Part shown: in pieces, positions 8,761 to 17,017 of the stretch
How the letters are laid out: the number at the start of each line of letters is the position of its first letter
Numbering within the stretch: the stretch's first letter is position 1
NCBI GenBank assembly: GCA_002722705.1
Contig: PBMP01000024.1
Coordinates: 1-64,000, forward strand
Source: Pseudobdellovibrionaceae bacterium
GTDB taxonomy: Bacteria > Bdellovibrionota > UBA1018 > UBA6935
Direction: 5' to 3'
DNA length: 64,000 nucleotides
Program-made: the position numbers and the translations under genes
The notes under the pieces: model-generated
Told to the model about the DNA's origin: nothing
What the model saw: only the letters and a program-made list of their open reading frames with translations
Databases searched by the model: none

Positions 8761-8795
8761 AAAGACAGCAAAGAAAAATTCTTTGCTGTCTTTTT
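8761..8795 (+). terminator. Bidirectional terminator between convergent genes
   Basis: Perfect 13-bp stem AAAGACAGCAAAG / CTTTGCTGTCTTT (8761-8773, 8781-8793), loop of seven, T-run on one side and A-run on the other, so it can serve both the gene ending at 8754 and the reverse-strand gene ending at 8794. Confidence 0.85.
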
Positions 8796-9006
8796 ATCCA
8801 TAAAAATTTAAAAGAAGAACACTAAGACCACCGAGAACAAAAAAACTACACCAAAAATAAAATCTCAACGGTTCCTCTTGTTTAACAATTTTAAAGGTTC
8901 TTCCATGATAACTCCGAGATCCAACCCAAATCACTCCCTTTAAAAAACTTAATAATCCATAGAGAATCAGTCCAAACCCTCCGAAAAAAACTAGTTCTTT
9001 TTTCAT
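8794..9006 (-). CDS. Small two-helix inner-membrane protein
   Basis: 70 residues with two predicted membrane helices (residues ~5-27 and ~48-67) separated by a basic loop (GSRSYHGRTFKIVKQ). I do not recognise a family. Its ATG overlaps the stop of the upstream methyltransferase gene by four bases, so it is translated as the second gene of that operon. Coding is supported by the overlap and by the clean membrane topology. Confidence 0.6.
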   Translation of the reverse strand: MKKELVFFGGFGLILYGLLSFLKGVIWVGSRSYHGRTFKIVKQEEPLRFYFWCSFFVLGGLSVLLLNFYG

Positions 9007-9626
9007 GGCTTTTTTACAATAAACTGAATAACTGACGATTCCCCAGTATGTCCAGAACCTTCATGAATGTCTCGATTCAACACCTCAGAAACGAGAATAG
9101 AAAAACCAGAGAAATCACTTTCTAAATCTTCTTTTACATAAAGCATATCGAGATTTTTAGGCCCCCCTGTTCCAAGGTCCAACTGCTCTGGGGTATACCC
9201 TTCAAGTAAAAAGACTCCTTCTTTTTTTAATCCTGTTCGTATCGATTGATGAATTTTTTTACGAAGTTCTGAAGGAAGGTGTCCAAAAATAGAAACAATC
9301 GCATCCCATCGCTCTTTCCCAAAGTCAAAATCAGAAAGATCTGTCACTTGATAATCAATTGAAACTCCATTTTTTTTTGCCAATGCAAGAGCTTTATCTC
9401 TTGCAACAGAGGAAAGATCCACCGCTGTCACTTCAAATCCGTGAGATGCTAAAAAAACGGAATTTCTTCCTTCTCCTTCTGAAAGACAAAGAATTTTCTT
9501 TTTTCCCTTCAAAAACTCTAGACTTTCAACGAGAAAACCATTTGGCTTTTCACCATAAAGATATTCCTCACTATCATATCTTTCATTCCAAAATTGTTTA
9601 TTGTATTGAGGTGAATGCTGATTCAT
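9003..9626 (-). CDS. Class I SAM-dependent methyltransferase (TehB-like)
   Basis: 207 residues. The N-terminus FWNERYDSEEYLYGEKPN and the glycine-rich SAM motif ILCLSEGEGRNSVFLA (residues ~45-60) with VTAVDLSSVA downstream place it in the TehB/thiopurine-type methyltransferases. It should be cytoplasmic; the acceptor is unknown (small thiol, tellurite or similar in relatives). An AAGGAG site lies about ten bases before the ATG. It is the first gene of a two-gene operon with the small membrane protein. Confidence 0.85.
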   Translation of the reverse strand: MNQHSPQYNKQFWNERYDSEEYLYGEKPNGFLVESLEFLKGKKKILCLSEGEGRNSVFLASHGFEVTAVDLSSVARDKALALAKKNGVSIDYQVTDLSDFDFGKERWDAIVSIFGHLPSELRKKIHQSIRTGLKKEGVFLLEGYTPEQLDLGTGGPKNLDMLYVKEDLESDFSGFSILVSEVLNRDIHEGSGHTGESSVIQFIVKKP

Positions 9627-9647
9627 TCGCTTAGATCTCCTTTTGTT

Positions 9648-10160
9648 TTATTCTCCGGGAGGAACGTTCCATCCTCTCGCAGCACAAAGATTCTCACAGT
9701 TAGGATTTCCACAAGAAGATTCCCCTCCCTGCGCACTTACTTCTACCGCGCCTCCAGAACAATGCCAGGTAGGAATTCCATCATCCCAACCTCCGAGAAT
9801 TGTATTTCCATTTGGACAAACACAAGAATCACATCTGGTTAGGTTGTATACTTTATCTTCTTCTGGGTACTGTTCGCAATAAATTCCAACAACTCCATTC
9901 ATCTCTTCTCGAAGAGTCACAATAGGATCAACAACACACTTTCTCCACTGACAAGAAAAGAAATCGTTATTTTCTTGCTGTTCATCAAGCTCGGCCTCAG
10001 TGAATTCTGGACAGCATCGAAATTTACTGACTGGTACCTGAGTTTCATCAACAAAAACAGGTTCGTCGTGATCCGGGAGAGATCCACTGGAAGATCCTGG
10101 TTGATCCTCGCAACTCAAATTCATTAAAACGAAACAACCAATCAGGAAAAAATAACGCAT
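9648..10160 (-). CDS. Cysteine-rich lipoprotein of unknown function
   Basis: About 170 residues from the ATG at 10160, which has an AAAGGAG site at proper spacing; a longer frame to 10202 lacks one. The signal peptide ends in a lipobox (NLSC), so the mature protein is a lipoprotein with Cys at its N-terminus. The mature part has about a dozen cysteines, several as pairs (RCCPE, RCDSCVCPNG, CGNPNCENLC). This suggests disulfides or metal binding in the periplasm or outer membrane. No family recognised. Confidence 0.7.
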   Translation of the reverse strand: MRYFFLIGCFVLMNLSCEDQPGSSSGSLPDHDEPVFVDETQVPVSKFRCCPEFTEAELDEQQENNDFFSCQWRKCVVDPIVTLREEMNGVVGIYCEQYPEEDKVYNLTRCDSCVCPNGNTILGGWDDGIPTWHCSGGAVEVSAQGGESSCGNPNCENLCAARGWNVPPGE

Positions 10161-10290
10161 CAAAACTCCTTTGTTTATTTGAACTTTGAATATGGCGTTC
10201 ATGTATCAAAGTCAATAAACGATTACACAGAGCGAGATTGAAGTCTTTATCTCAACTCGTAACTCATTGAATTTATTAAGATTAAAAAAG

Positions 10291-10329
10291 AAAAGCTCCC
10301 GCAAAGAGAACCCTTACGGAAGCTTTTTT
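10291..10329 (-). terminator. Terminator of the cytochrome c peroxidase gene
   Basis: 11-bp stem AAAAGCTCCCG / CGGAAGCTTTT (10291-10301, 10317-10327) with one G:U pair, flanked by A/T runs on both sides; lies just past the stop at 10359 of the reverse-strand peroxidase gene. Confidence 0.75.
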
Positions 10330-10358
10330 ACTGATCTATAAAATTGAAAATTCGTTTT

Positions 10359-11339
10359 CTATGGAATTTTCGGCTCTTTTACTTTTTTTGTTTTTCCTGA
10401 CAATGACTTTAAAAAAGCCACAATGTCTTTCACTTGTTTTTTCTTAAGATCAACATTGAGCTGAGATTTAGCCATGACACGAACAGCTTCATCTAAACTT
10501 TTAACTGCTCCATTATGAAAATAAGGTGCGGTCAAAGCAATGTTTCTCAAGGTAGGAACTCTCCACATGTGTTTATCTACGGGATTTTTTGTGGCCTCAA
10601 AACGTCCCAAGTCCTTTTTGAATCCATATTTTTCGACATATGGATTATCGAAAGTTGGAAAGCGCATGAAAAACCCCGTTCCCACAGGAAGAGGAGGCCC
10701 TGAAAAGTTCACTCCAGAGTGACAACTCGTACAACCCACTTGCTCAAAAGTTTTCATTCCACGAATCGCTCGCTTACTCATCGCTTTTTTATCCCCTCGC
10801 TGATAACGATCAAAAGGACTATTGGGAGTAATTAAAGTTCGCTCATAATGAGCAATTGCTTTTGCCACATGTTCAATTGTAATAGGATTCTCTTTTCCAA
10901 AAGCTTTCTCAAAATAAGGAAGATATCCAGGAATGGATTTAATCTTCGCAACCACTTCATCGTGATCCTTCATTCCCATTTCTTTAGGGTTAATTAAAGG
11001 ACCTTTGGCTTGATCTTCTAACGTATTTTCTCTTCCATCCCAAAATTGTGTTGTTAAAAAAGCGGCATTATAAACGGTTGGGGCATTTCTCGGTCCGAGT
11101 TGTCCATGAATTCCCTTAGATACCGGAAGTCCATCGACACCTCCTTTGTTTACATCATGGCAAGTCTGACAAGAAACTGTATTATTCTTCGAAAGACGCT
11201 TATCAAAATACAACATTTTTCCCAATTCAATCTGAGCAGGAGTCATCTTCTCACCTGCGGCCAGAGGAGCTTTTTTAGGAAGGGCATCAAACCCATAACT
11301 CAATGTGCTCAGTAAACTGAGAAACAAACTTAAGACCAT
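10359..11339 (-). CDS. Di-haem cytochrome c peroxidase (CcpA/MauG family)
   Basis: Periplasmic enzyme that reduces H2O2 with electrons from cytochrome c. 326 residues with a signal peptide (cut near SYG/FDA) and two haem-binding motifs, CQTCH (residues 57-61) and CTSCH (203-207). The family blocks NAPTVYNAAFLTTQFWDGR and WRVPTLRNIALTAPYFHNGA are present. The length is normal for bacterial CCP. A GGGAGAG site precedes the ATG by about six bases. It is separated from the next upstream gene by only ~20 bases, so it may share a transcript with the glutamate-synthase-like gene. Confidence 0.92.
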   Translation of the reverse strand: MVLSLFLSLLSTLSYGFDALPKKAPLAAGEKMTPAQIELGKMLYFDKRLSKNNTVSCQTCHDVNKGGVDGLPVSKGIHGQLGPRNAPTVYNAAFLTTQFWDGRENTLEDQAKGPLINPKEMGMKDHDEVVAKIKSIPGYLPYFEKAFGKENPITIEHVAKAIAHYERTLITPNSPFDRYQRGDKKAMSKRAIRGMKTFEQVGCTSCHSGVNFSGPPLPVGTGFFMRFPTFDNPYVEKYGFKKDLGRFEATKNPVDKHMWRVPTLRNIALTAPYFHNGAVKSLDEAVRVMAKSQLNVDLKKKQVKDIVAFLKSLSGKTKKVKEPKIP

Positions 11340-11357
11340 TTTATTCTCTCCCTTATT

Positions 11358-12953
11358 TTAAACGGTATCTGCAGCCTCAAAGCTTTCTGCTTTTGCCATT
11401 CTCCAGGCTCTTGCATATGCTTGAGGAACTTCTTCTCTGTTTAACAAACTTCCATCACTGAGGTAATCAAAAATCTCACCATAGTGTTTAATTTCCCACT
11501 GATTAACTCGACGCATTATATGCCAAGGATGCAAATCTGAACTATGAGACAGCCCCATTGCACCAATCATATGAGCAACTTCATCAAGAGTGACTTGATG
11601 AAAATTCCGTACTCTTTTTCTTTTGTCTTCCACAACCAGCCCTGCCGTAAGGTAAGGGTCTTGAGTCGCAACCCCTGCAGGGCAGACATTGGCATTACAA
11701 CGAAGCGCTTGAATACACCCCAAAGAAAGCATGAATGCCCGGGCTGAATAAATGAGATCTGCTCCAAGAGCCAAGCGCTTTATAATTCCAAAGCCAGAAG
11801 TGACACTACCTGAAGCAATCACTTTGACCTGGTCTCTCAGTCCCATCCCCTTCAAAACATTATGAACAAAGATCAATGCTTCTACTCCAGGGGTACCAAT
11901 GTGATTGGAAAACTCTACCGGTGCTGCTCCGGTTCCACCTTCTCCACCATCCACTGCGATGTAATCAGGAGTAATTCCTGTTTCGACCATCGCTTTTGCA
12001 ACCGCTAAGAACTCTCTTCGTCTTCCTAAACACAATTTAATTCCTACCGGTTTCCCTCCTGAAAGAGATCGAAGTCTTTCAACAAATTCCATCATTTCAA
12101 TAGGAGTTGAAAACGCAGAGTGCCCAGGGGGAGAAATAATATCTTTTCCCATAGAAACTCCACGAATTTTTGCAATTTCAGGGGTTAACTTTTCTTTAGG
12201 AAGAATGCCCCCATGCCCTGGTTTTGCTCCTTGAGAGAGCTTAATTTCAATCATTTTAATTGCATCAAGTTGGGCTTGTTTTTTAAAAAGTGCTTCACTA
12301 AAGGCTCCATGTTCATCACGACAACCAAAGTAGGCTGTTCCAATCTGCCAAATGAGATCTCCCCCGGGAGTCTGGTGGTAATGACTCAATCCCCCTTCTC
12401 CAGTATTGTGTGCAAACCCTCCATCTTTAGCGCCCCCATTTAAAGCCAAAATCGCATTCTGACTCAAAGACCCATAACTCATTGCAGAAATATTTAAAAT
12501 ACTTGCAAGATAAGGCTGGGTACAATTTTTTCCGCCAATCTGAATTCTCAGTTGAGAAGCATCCACTTTGGTTGGAACCATAGAATGGTTAATCCATTCA
12601 TACCCTTCTTCATAAACATCAAGCTGTGTCCCAAAAGGAATCGTATCTAAAACCTTTTTGGAACGTTGGTAAACAAGGGATCGTTGTTCCCGACTAAAGG
12701 GAGCTCCTTCAGTATTACTCTCAATAAAATACTGTTGAATCTCGGGACGAATCATTTCTAGCATGTAACGAAATCGCCCTAAGATCGGAAAATTTCGTCG
12801 AATGGCATGTCTTTTTTGAAAAAAGTCCTGATAACCAATGGCAAGAAAAGGAGAAAGTAAAAGCAAAATTTTCCAAGCAGGCTTCCATACAAACCCTCCT
12901 CCTGAAAGAGAAACAATCAGTACAATTGATATGATCAAAAATTCTTTTCTCAT
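11358..12953 (-). CDS. Membrane-anchored FMN-binding glutamate synthase family protein
   Basis: About 531 residues; the ATG at 12953 has GGGGG five bases upstream and is preferred to an in-frame TTG at 12965. One or two N-terminal membrane helices are followed by the GltS FMN/2-oxoglutarate domain: SAMSYGSLSQNAILALNGGA, HNTGEGGLS, GAKPGHGG, DGGEGGTGAAP and the final CPAGVATQDP. Three cysteines in Cys-x5-Cys-x4-Cys spacing before GVATQD match the 3Fe-4S ligands of glutamate synthase. There is no amidotransferase domain, so free ammonia or another substrate may be used. The physiological reaction of this stand-alone family is not settled. Confidence 0.88.
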   Translation of the reverse strand: MRKEFLIISIVLIVSLSGGGFVWKPAWKILLLLSPFLAIGYQDFFQKRHAIRRNFPILGRFRYMLEMIRPEIQQYFIESNTEGAPFSREQRSLVYQRSKKVLDTIPFGTQLDVYEEGYEWINHSMVPTKVDASQLRIQIGGKNCTQPYLASILNISAMSYGSLSQNAILALNGGAKDGGFAHNTGEGGLSHYHQTPGGDLIWQIGTAYFGCRDEHGAFSEALFKKQAQLDAIKMIEIKLSQGAKPGHGGILPKEKLTPEIAKIRGVSMGKDIISPPGHSAFSTPIEMMEFVERLRSLSGGKPVGIKLCLGRRREFLAVAKAMVETGITPDYIAVDGGEGGTGAAPVEFSNHIGTPGVEALIFVHNVLKGMGLRDQVKVIASGSVTSGFGIIKRLALGADLIYSARAFMLSLGCIQALRCNANVCPAGVATQDPYLTAGLVVEDKRKRVRNFHQVTLDEVAHMIGAMGLSHSSDLHPWHIMRRVNQWEIKHYGEIFDYLSDGSLLNREEVPQAYARAWRMAKAESFEAADTV

Positions 12954-13066
12954 GAATTCCCCCAAATAAACTGTAAGATTCTTCTCTCATACTACACTCA
13001 TTTAGGACGATGAGTGAGACCGAATTTTAGTTTTTTTCTGAATTTTCAGGAAGATAGGGTTTTTAT

Positions 13067-13723
13067 ATGAATCAAGTCAAAAACTTTTCTCTTTTTTTAC
13101 TTGCGCTCTTTCTCTTAGGATCTTGTACTCCTCAGAAAAAAACGCATCTCCCTGTTTCGCGCTCTACTGAGCTCAAAGAAGCTGTTTTTGCGGGTGGGTG
13201 CTTTTGGTGTATGGAAGCCCCCTTTGAAAAACTCAAAGGAGTAAAAGAGGTGATTTCTGGTTTTAGTGGGGGTACGCTAAAAAATCCAAGCTACGCTCAA
13301 GTTGCCAGTGGACAAACGAAACATGTCGAGAGTGTCCTTGTTCAATATGATCCCAATGAAATTAGCTACAACCAACTTCTGGATATTTTTTGGAAACAAA
13401 TTGACCCTACCGACTCGAACGGACAATTTGTAGACCGTGGTCCACAATATCGACCAGTTATTTTCTACCAAACAGAAGATGAAAAAAAACTTGCATTAAA
13501 ATCAAAGCAAAAACTAGCGATGAATCCGACATTCATAAAAAAAGTGGATCATAAACCCATTACAACAGAAATCCTTCCATTTCAGAGTTTCTATCCCGCT
13601 CAAGGAAAAGATAGTTATCATCAAGATTATTACAAAAACCACTCGGTGAAATACTGGTATTATCGAGGTCGATCTGGAAGGGACTCTTTTTTAGATCACG
13701 TTTGGGGAAAGGATCGTCATTAA
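13067..13723 (+). CDS. msrA: Peptide methionine-S-sulfoxide reductase, lipoprotein form
   Basis: Reduces the S-epimer of methionine sulfoxide in damaged proteins. The catalytic motif GCFWCMEAPF lies at residues ~43-52, with the later blocks DPTDSNGQFVDRGPQYRP and HQDYYKNH. The N-terminal signal ends in a lipobox (LLGSC), so the enzyme is predicted to be anchored in the envelope, unlike cytoplasmic MsrA, and would repair periplasmic proteins. The stop overlaps that of the convergent scramblase-like gene by four bases. Confidence 0.93.
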   Translation: MNQVKNFSLFLLALFLLGSCTPQKKTHLPVSRSTELKEAVFAGGCFWCMEAPFEKLKGVKEVISGFSGGTLKNPSYAQVASGQTKHVESVLVQYDPNEISYNQLLDIFWKQIDPTDSNGQFVDRGPQYRPVIFYQTEDEKKLALKSKQKLAMNPTFIKKVDHKPITTEILPFQSFYPAQGKDSYHQDYYKNHSVKYWYYRGRSGRDSFLDHVWGKDRH

Positions 13724-14346
13724 CGAAAAATTCCGCCCCTTCGTCCTTGATTGTTTTCAAAATAATCAAAATCAATTGAAACGGCTGCCGCAAAGGCTAT
13801 TTTTTTTTGATTCTCGGTCCACGGATAATTCGCGTAGTGAACTTGATAAGTATCTGCATCAGAAAAAACTTCTCTTAAAATTCCTCCCCATCGTTTATGA
13901 ATTCCCCCAATCTCCTCTCCGTGAATCCCTCGAATAGGAAAAGTCCATAGTCTCCATAGCGGAGATTGAATTCTAGAAAAAACAAAACCTTGATTATCCA
14001 ACAAGTCATATTTTTTATACAAAATACCAAAACGCTGCTGAATAAACCCAATGATTTCTCCCTGAGCGCCTTTGACTTCCATTCGAGAAAAAAGAAAGAA
14101 AAAAGGACGTTTCATAAAAAGTTGGACTTCTTTTTTCATATTCATCACATGAACAGAGAAAGGTCGCCTTGAACGTAAAAAGCCTCGGACAAAAAAAGCT
14201 TTCCAACCTTTTCTTTCTTCAATCACCCATCCTAAAGGAAGTTTTTCTGAATCTAAAACTTGATACTGATTAGCCATTTCCCAATCAACGGCAATTTCTA
14301 TCCATTCCTTTTGTTGACGAATCCACAGCGTGTGCCCTTCCCACAT
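13720..14346 (-). CDS. Phospholipid scramblase-like (LURP-one/Tubby-fold) protein
   Basis: 208 residues with the family features NQYQVLDSEKLPLGWVIEE, RPFFFLFSRMEV, GFIQQRFGILYKKYDL, PLWRLWTFPI and KRWGGILREVFSDADTY, seen in bacterial relatives of phospholipid scramblase. No signal peptide or membrane helix is evident. The family forms a Tubby-like barrel; its function in bacteria is unknown. A GGGGGG site eight bases before the ATG supports the start. Confidence 0.75.
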   Translation of the reverse strand: MWEGHTLWIRQQKEWIEIAVDWEMANQYQVLDSEKLPLGWVIEERKGWKAFFVRGFLRSRRPFSVHVMNMKKEVQLFMKRPFFFLFSRMEVKGAQGEIIGFIQQRFGILYKKYDLLDNQGFVFSRIQSPLWRLWTFPIRGIHGEEIGGIHKRWGGILREVFSDADTYQVHYANYPWTENQKKIAFAAAVSIDFDYFENNQGRRGGIFR

Positions 14347-14376
14347 CCTTTTATCCCCCCTTGTTTTTAAATAAAA

Positions 14377-14422
14377 AAAAAGGTCTTTGCCTCTCAGTTA
14401 AATGAGAGGCAAAGACCTTTTT
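14377..14422 (-). terminator. Strong terminator of the ribosomal protein operon
   Basis: Perfect 20-bp inverted repeat (14377-14396 and 14403-14422) around a six-base loop, A-rich on the left and T-rich on the right, so it can stop transcription from the S18 operon on the reverse strand and also read-through from the other side. Confidence 0.9.
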
Positions 14423-14442
14423 ATTCTATCTCTTTTTTTTTA

Positions 14443-14682
14443 TTAATAAACTTTATGGTGCCGATCAGAAACAGGAAGAATCGCCAATTGACGTGCTCTT
14501 TTGATTGCTGTCGTCAAACGAATTTGCTGAGCCTTAGAAAGTCTACTGACTCGAGCGGGAACAATTCGACCACCTTCACTAATGAAAGGCTTTAATGTAT
14601 CTAAATCTTTATAATCAAAAACGAGCTCATTTGAGAGTCCCATTTTTCCTTTTGTTTTTTCAAATGTTTTATTCTCTGACAT
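14443..14682 (-). CDS. rpsR: Small ribosomal subunit protein S18 (zinc-free form)
   Basis: 79 residues with the S18 core [40 protein letters not shown] and [12 protein letters not shown]. It binds 16S rRNA with S6 on the platform. It contains no cysteine, so it is the zinc-independent type. It is the last gene of the L31B-L33-L24-L28-S18 operon and is not beside rpsF/rplI as in most bacteria. Confidence 0.93.
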   Translation of the reverse strand: MSENKTFEKTKGKMGLSNELVFDYKDLDTLKPFISEGGRIVPARVSRLSKAQQIRLTTAIKRARQLAILPVSDRHHKVY

Positions 14683-14694
14683 AACTAATTTCCT

Positions 14695-15006
14695 TTACGC
14701 TTTCGGCGCTGACTTCTCAGCAACTTTCCTTGCTTGTCGATCCAACGAACGCTTCACTTTCGCAAGTCGTTCTGACAAGTCACCCTCTTTTGCTTTACGA
14801 ATCGCTGGAGTAATTCCACCAACTTTATCAATCGTTTTAATCGCCGAAGTTGAAAGACGTAAGCTCATTGTTTGACCTAATTCAGGAATGAGATACTTCT
14901 TCTTTTGAAGGTTCGGCAGCCATCGCTTCCGAGTTTTAATATTTGAGTGACTGACTTTATTTCCAGTCAAAACCCCTTTACCTGTCAATTCACATACTCT
15001 AGACAT
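14695..15006 (-). CDS. rpmB: Large ribosomal subunit protein L28
   Basis: 103 residues. The N-terminus MSRVCELTGKGVLTGNKVSH is the L28 hallmark, followed by KTRKRWLPNLQKKKYLIPEL and SLRLSTSAIKTIDKVGG. Only one cysteine remains of the zinc motif, so it is probably zinc-free. A ~30-residue basic C-terminal extension goes beyond the minimal L28. Gap of nine bases to the upstream L24 gene. Confidence 0.93.
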   Translation of the reverse strand: MSRVCELTGKGVLTGNKVSHSNIKTRKRWLPNLQKKKYLIPELGQTMSLRLSTSAIKTIDKVGGITPAIRKAKEGDLSERLAKVKRSLDRQARKVAEKSAPKA

Positions 15007-15015
15007 CTTTTATCC

Positions 15016-15357
15016 TTATGATTGAGCCGCAGTAAAAACTTCGCCACTTTTCTTTGCAAACCGAAGCTTTGCTCCAGTTTTCTCATCTACCTTCACCCCA
15101 GTTCGAGTCGGTTTCCCTGTTTTTGGATCAACCAACATCACATTAGAAACGTGAATGGCCGCTGGATGAGTTGTAATCCCACCTTGAGGATTTGTCTGTG
15201 AAGGTTTCACATGTTTCTTCACTACATTTACACCCTCGACCAAAACCCGGTCCCGGTTCAAATAGAGTTTTAAAATCTTGCCCTGTTTGCCTTTGTCTTT
15301 ACCTGCAACAACTTCAACAAGATCACCTGTTCTTACTTTAAACTTTTTTCTCAACAT
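15016..15357 (-). CDS. rplX: Large ribosomal subunit protein L24, outside the spc operon
   Basis: 113 residues with the KOW motif [19 protein letters not shown] at the N-terminus and the L24 continuation [19 protein letters not shown], then [17 protein letters not shown]24 initiates 50S assembly at the peptide exit. In most bacteria rplX lies between rplN and rplE in the spc operon; here it sits between the genes for L33 and L28. Confidence 0.93.
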   Translation of the reverse strand: MLRKKFKVRTGDLVEVVAGKDKGKQGKILKLYLNRDRVLVEGVNVVKKHVKPSQTNPQGGITTHPAAIHVSNVMLVDPKTGKPTRTGVKVDEKTGAKLRFAKKSGEVFTAAQS

Positions 15358-15365
15358 GACTGATC

Positions 15366-15536
15366 CTACTTCTTACTATGACTTGGCATCTTCGCTTCAG
15401 TGTATAAAACACGTTTTCTAGCGCGTGGGTCATATTTAATCTTTTTTAACTTATCAGGCGTATTTTGCTTATTCTTGGTTGTGTAATAGCAATGACCTGT
15501 CCCTGCAGATGAAAGTAATCGAATAATTTCTCTCAT
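15366..15536 (-). CDS. rpmG: Large ribosomal subunit protein L33 (zinc-free form)
   Basis: A 56-residue gene. It reads [20 protein letters not shown], continues [20 protein letters not shown], and ends [10 protein letters not shown]. This is the Escherichia-type L33 with one cysteine instead of four, so no zinc knuckle. Its ATG overlaps the L31 stop by four bases. Confidence 0.92.
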   Translation of the reverse strand: MREIIRLLSSAGTGHCYYTTKNKQNTPDKLKKIKYDPRARKRVLYTEAKMPSHSKK

Positions 15537-15787
15537 TTTTTAGCCGCCTTTCCATAACGTTTATTAAACTTCTCAACTCGACCAGCAGCGTCTAACATAC
15601 GGGCTTTACCTGTATAGAAAGGGTGAGAAGCGCTAGAAACCTCTACCTTAATGAGAGGGTACTCATTTCCATCTTCCCATTGGATCGTTTCATTGGATCG
15701 TTCAGTGGAACGAGTTAAAAATGAAAATCCAGCTCCCACATCTTGGTACACAACATCTCGATATTCCGGGTGAATTCCTTGTTTCAT
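15533..15787 (-). CDS. rpmE2: Large ribosomal subunit protein L31, type B
   Basis: 84 residues from the ATG at 15787, which has AAGGA at good spacing; the frame can be extended to 15805 but the L31 N-terminus MKQGIHPEY starts here. The blocks [17 protein letters not shown] and [20 protein letters not shown] are diagnostic of L31B, which lacks the CxxC zinc site. It is the first gene of the ribosomal operon. Such forms are often induced under zinc limitation in other bacteria; no clear Zur operator is visible here. Confidence 0.93.
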   Translation of the reverse strand: MKQGIHPEYRDVVYQDVGAGFSFLTRSTERSNETIQWEDGNEYPLIKVEVSSASHPFYTGKARMLDAAGRVEKFNKRYGKAAKK

Positions 15788-16047
15788 GTCTTTATCCTTA
15801 CACAACTGTAAACGTTAGAAGCAGGCACAATAATAGAAAGTGCTTCTGATTGCAATCTTCCTCTGACTTCTTTTGTTCTTTTTTTTCGCCATCCCACCCA
15901 TGAAAATAAACACTTAAATATCAGTAAGTTAAATAATTTCTTTCATCAAACAGACAAACAAAAATCTCTTTTTTTACTTCTCATTCAAAAAAAAGATTCA
16001 ACATCTTGTTTTCATTTATTAAAAAAGAAAATGAACCCGCGTAAACC

Positions 16048-16076
16048 TAGACACCACTCTCATTTTTAGTCATACT
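16048..16076 (+). promoter_or_regulatory. Promoter of mscS, placed for a leaderless mRNA
   Basis: TAGACA (16048-16053), 17-base spacer, CATACT (16071-16076). Only eight bases separate the -10 box from the ATG at 16085, and no Shine-Dalgarno is present. Confidence 0.55.
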
Positions 16077-16084
16077 GACCCTAT

Positions 16085-16990
16085 ATGAATCTTCACTGGC
16101 AAGATATTTGGGGTCATATCATTGATTTTTGGCACTTCAAAGTTCTCACAATTGATAAAAATGCGATTGAAGTTGGAAACCTCCTCCTTGGGGTCTTCTT
16201 TGTAGTCGTTGGAATTCGAATTGCGCGTCGATCAAGTCAAGTCCTCGCACAACGACTTCCAGACGCGATCATTGAAGACGCCTCCTATCGAGCAACGATT
16301 GAAGCCTTTGCTTTCTACATTTTGGTGATTTTTCTGACCCTGTTCGGACTTAATATTGCAAATATTCCACTGACCGTTTTCACAGTCGTCGGGGGAGCTC
16401 TAGCCATTGGGGTGGGGTTTGGTTCTCAAAACATCGTTAATAACTTCATCAGTGGAATTATCCTCATGTTTGAAAGACCTATTAAAGTAGGTGATTTTAT
16501 TGAGATTGATGGAACCTTTGGACGGGTCGAAAGTATCGGCTTTAGAAGTACACGTGTAATCTCTTTTGGAAACCGGCATATTATTGTTCCCAATAGCTCA
16601 TTTCTAGAACAAAATGTTTTAAACTGGACACATATTGATCACTTTGTTCGTGTTTTTGTTCGAGTCGGGGTTGCTTACGGCTCTCCCGTCCAAGAAGTCC
16701 GCAAATATTTAATCCAAGCAGTTGAAAAAATAAATACGGTCGTCAAAGACCCTGAACCAGAAGTCATGTTCCAAGACTTTGGAGATAACGCATTGATCTT
16801 CGATATTTATTTCTCTACTCGAATTCATCACATCAGAGATATGATGAAAATCAAAAGTGATATTCGCTTTAATATCGATGAAATCTTTAACCAAAACTCA
16901 ATTGTGATCGCCTATCCTCAAAGAGATGTACATTTAGACAGTCTGAGTCCAATTGAAGTGAAAATCACTTCTGAATCTTCCTCGAAATAA
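16085..16990 (+). CDS. mscS: Small-conductance mechanosensitive channel
   Basis: 301-residue MscS-family channel that opens under membrane tension to release solutes on osmotic downshock. Three N-terminal membrane segments are followed by the pore helix GGALAIGVGFGSQNIVNNFI (residues ~97-116) and the family block MFERPIKVGDFIEIDG, then the cytoplasmic beta and alpha/beta domains. Length and layout match MscS proper rather than the large MscK/MscM. The ATG has no ribosome site but a promoter just upstream. Confidence 0.93.
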   Translation: MNLHWQDIWGHIIDFWHFKVLTIDKNAIEVGNLLLGVFFVVVGIRIARRSSQVLAQRLPDAIIEDASYRATIEAFAFYILVIFLTLFGLNIANIPLTVFTVVGGALAIGVGFGSQNIVNNFISGIILMFERPIKVGDFIEIDGTFGRVESIGFRSTRVISFGNRHIIVPNSSFLEQNVLNWTHIDHFVRVFVRVGVAYGSPVQEVRKYLIQAVEKINTVVKDPEPEVMFQDFGDNALIFDIYFSTRIHHIRDMMKIKSDIRFNIDEIFNQNSIVIAYPQRDVHLDSLSPIEVKITSESSSK

Positions 16991-17010
16991 ATCAAATAAT
17001 TCGATATAGA
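16982..17010 (+). promoter_or_regulatory. Candidate promoter of the symporter gene, leaderless spacing
   Basis: TCGAAA (16982-16987), 17-base spacer, TATAGA (17005-17010), then seven bases to the ATG at 17018, with no Shine-Dalgarno between. Confidence 0.4.
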
Positions 17011-17017
17011 TCTCTTC

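Noticed and set aside
15848-15857. Palindrome GATTGCAATC upstream of the L31B operon as a Zur operator
   Set aside because: Only five bases per arm, it does not resemble known Zur boxes, and a match this short is expected by chance in a gap this size. A TATTAT box nearby lacks a good -35.
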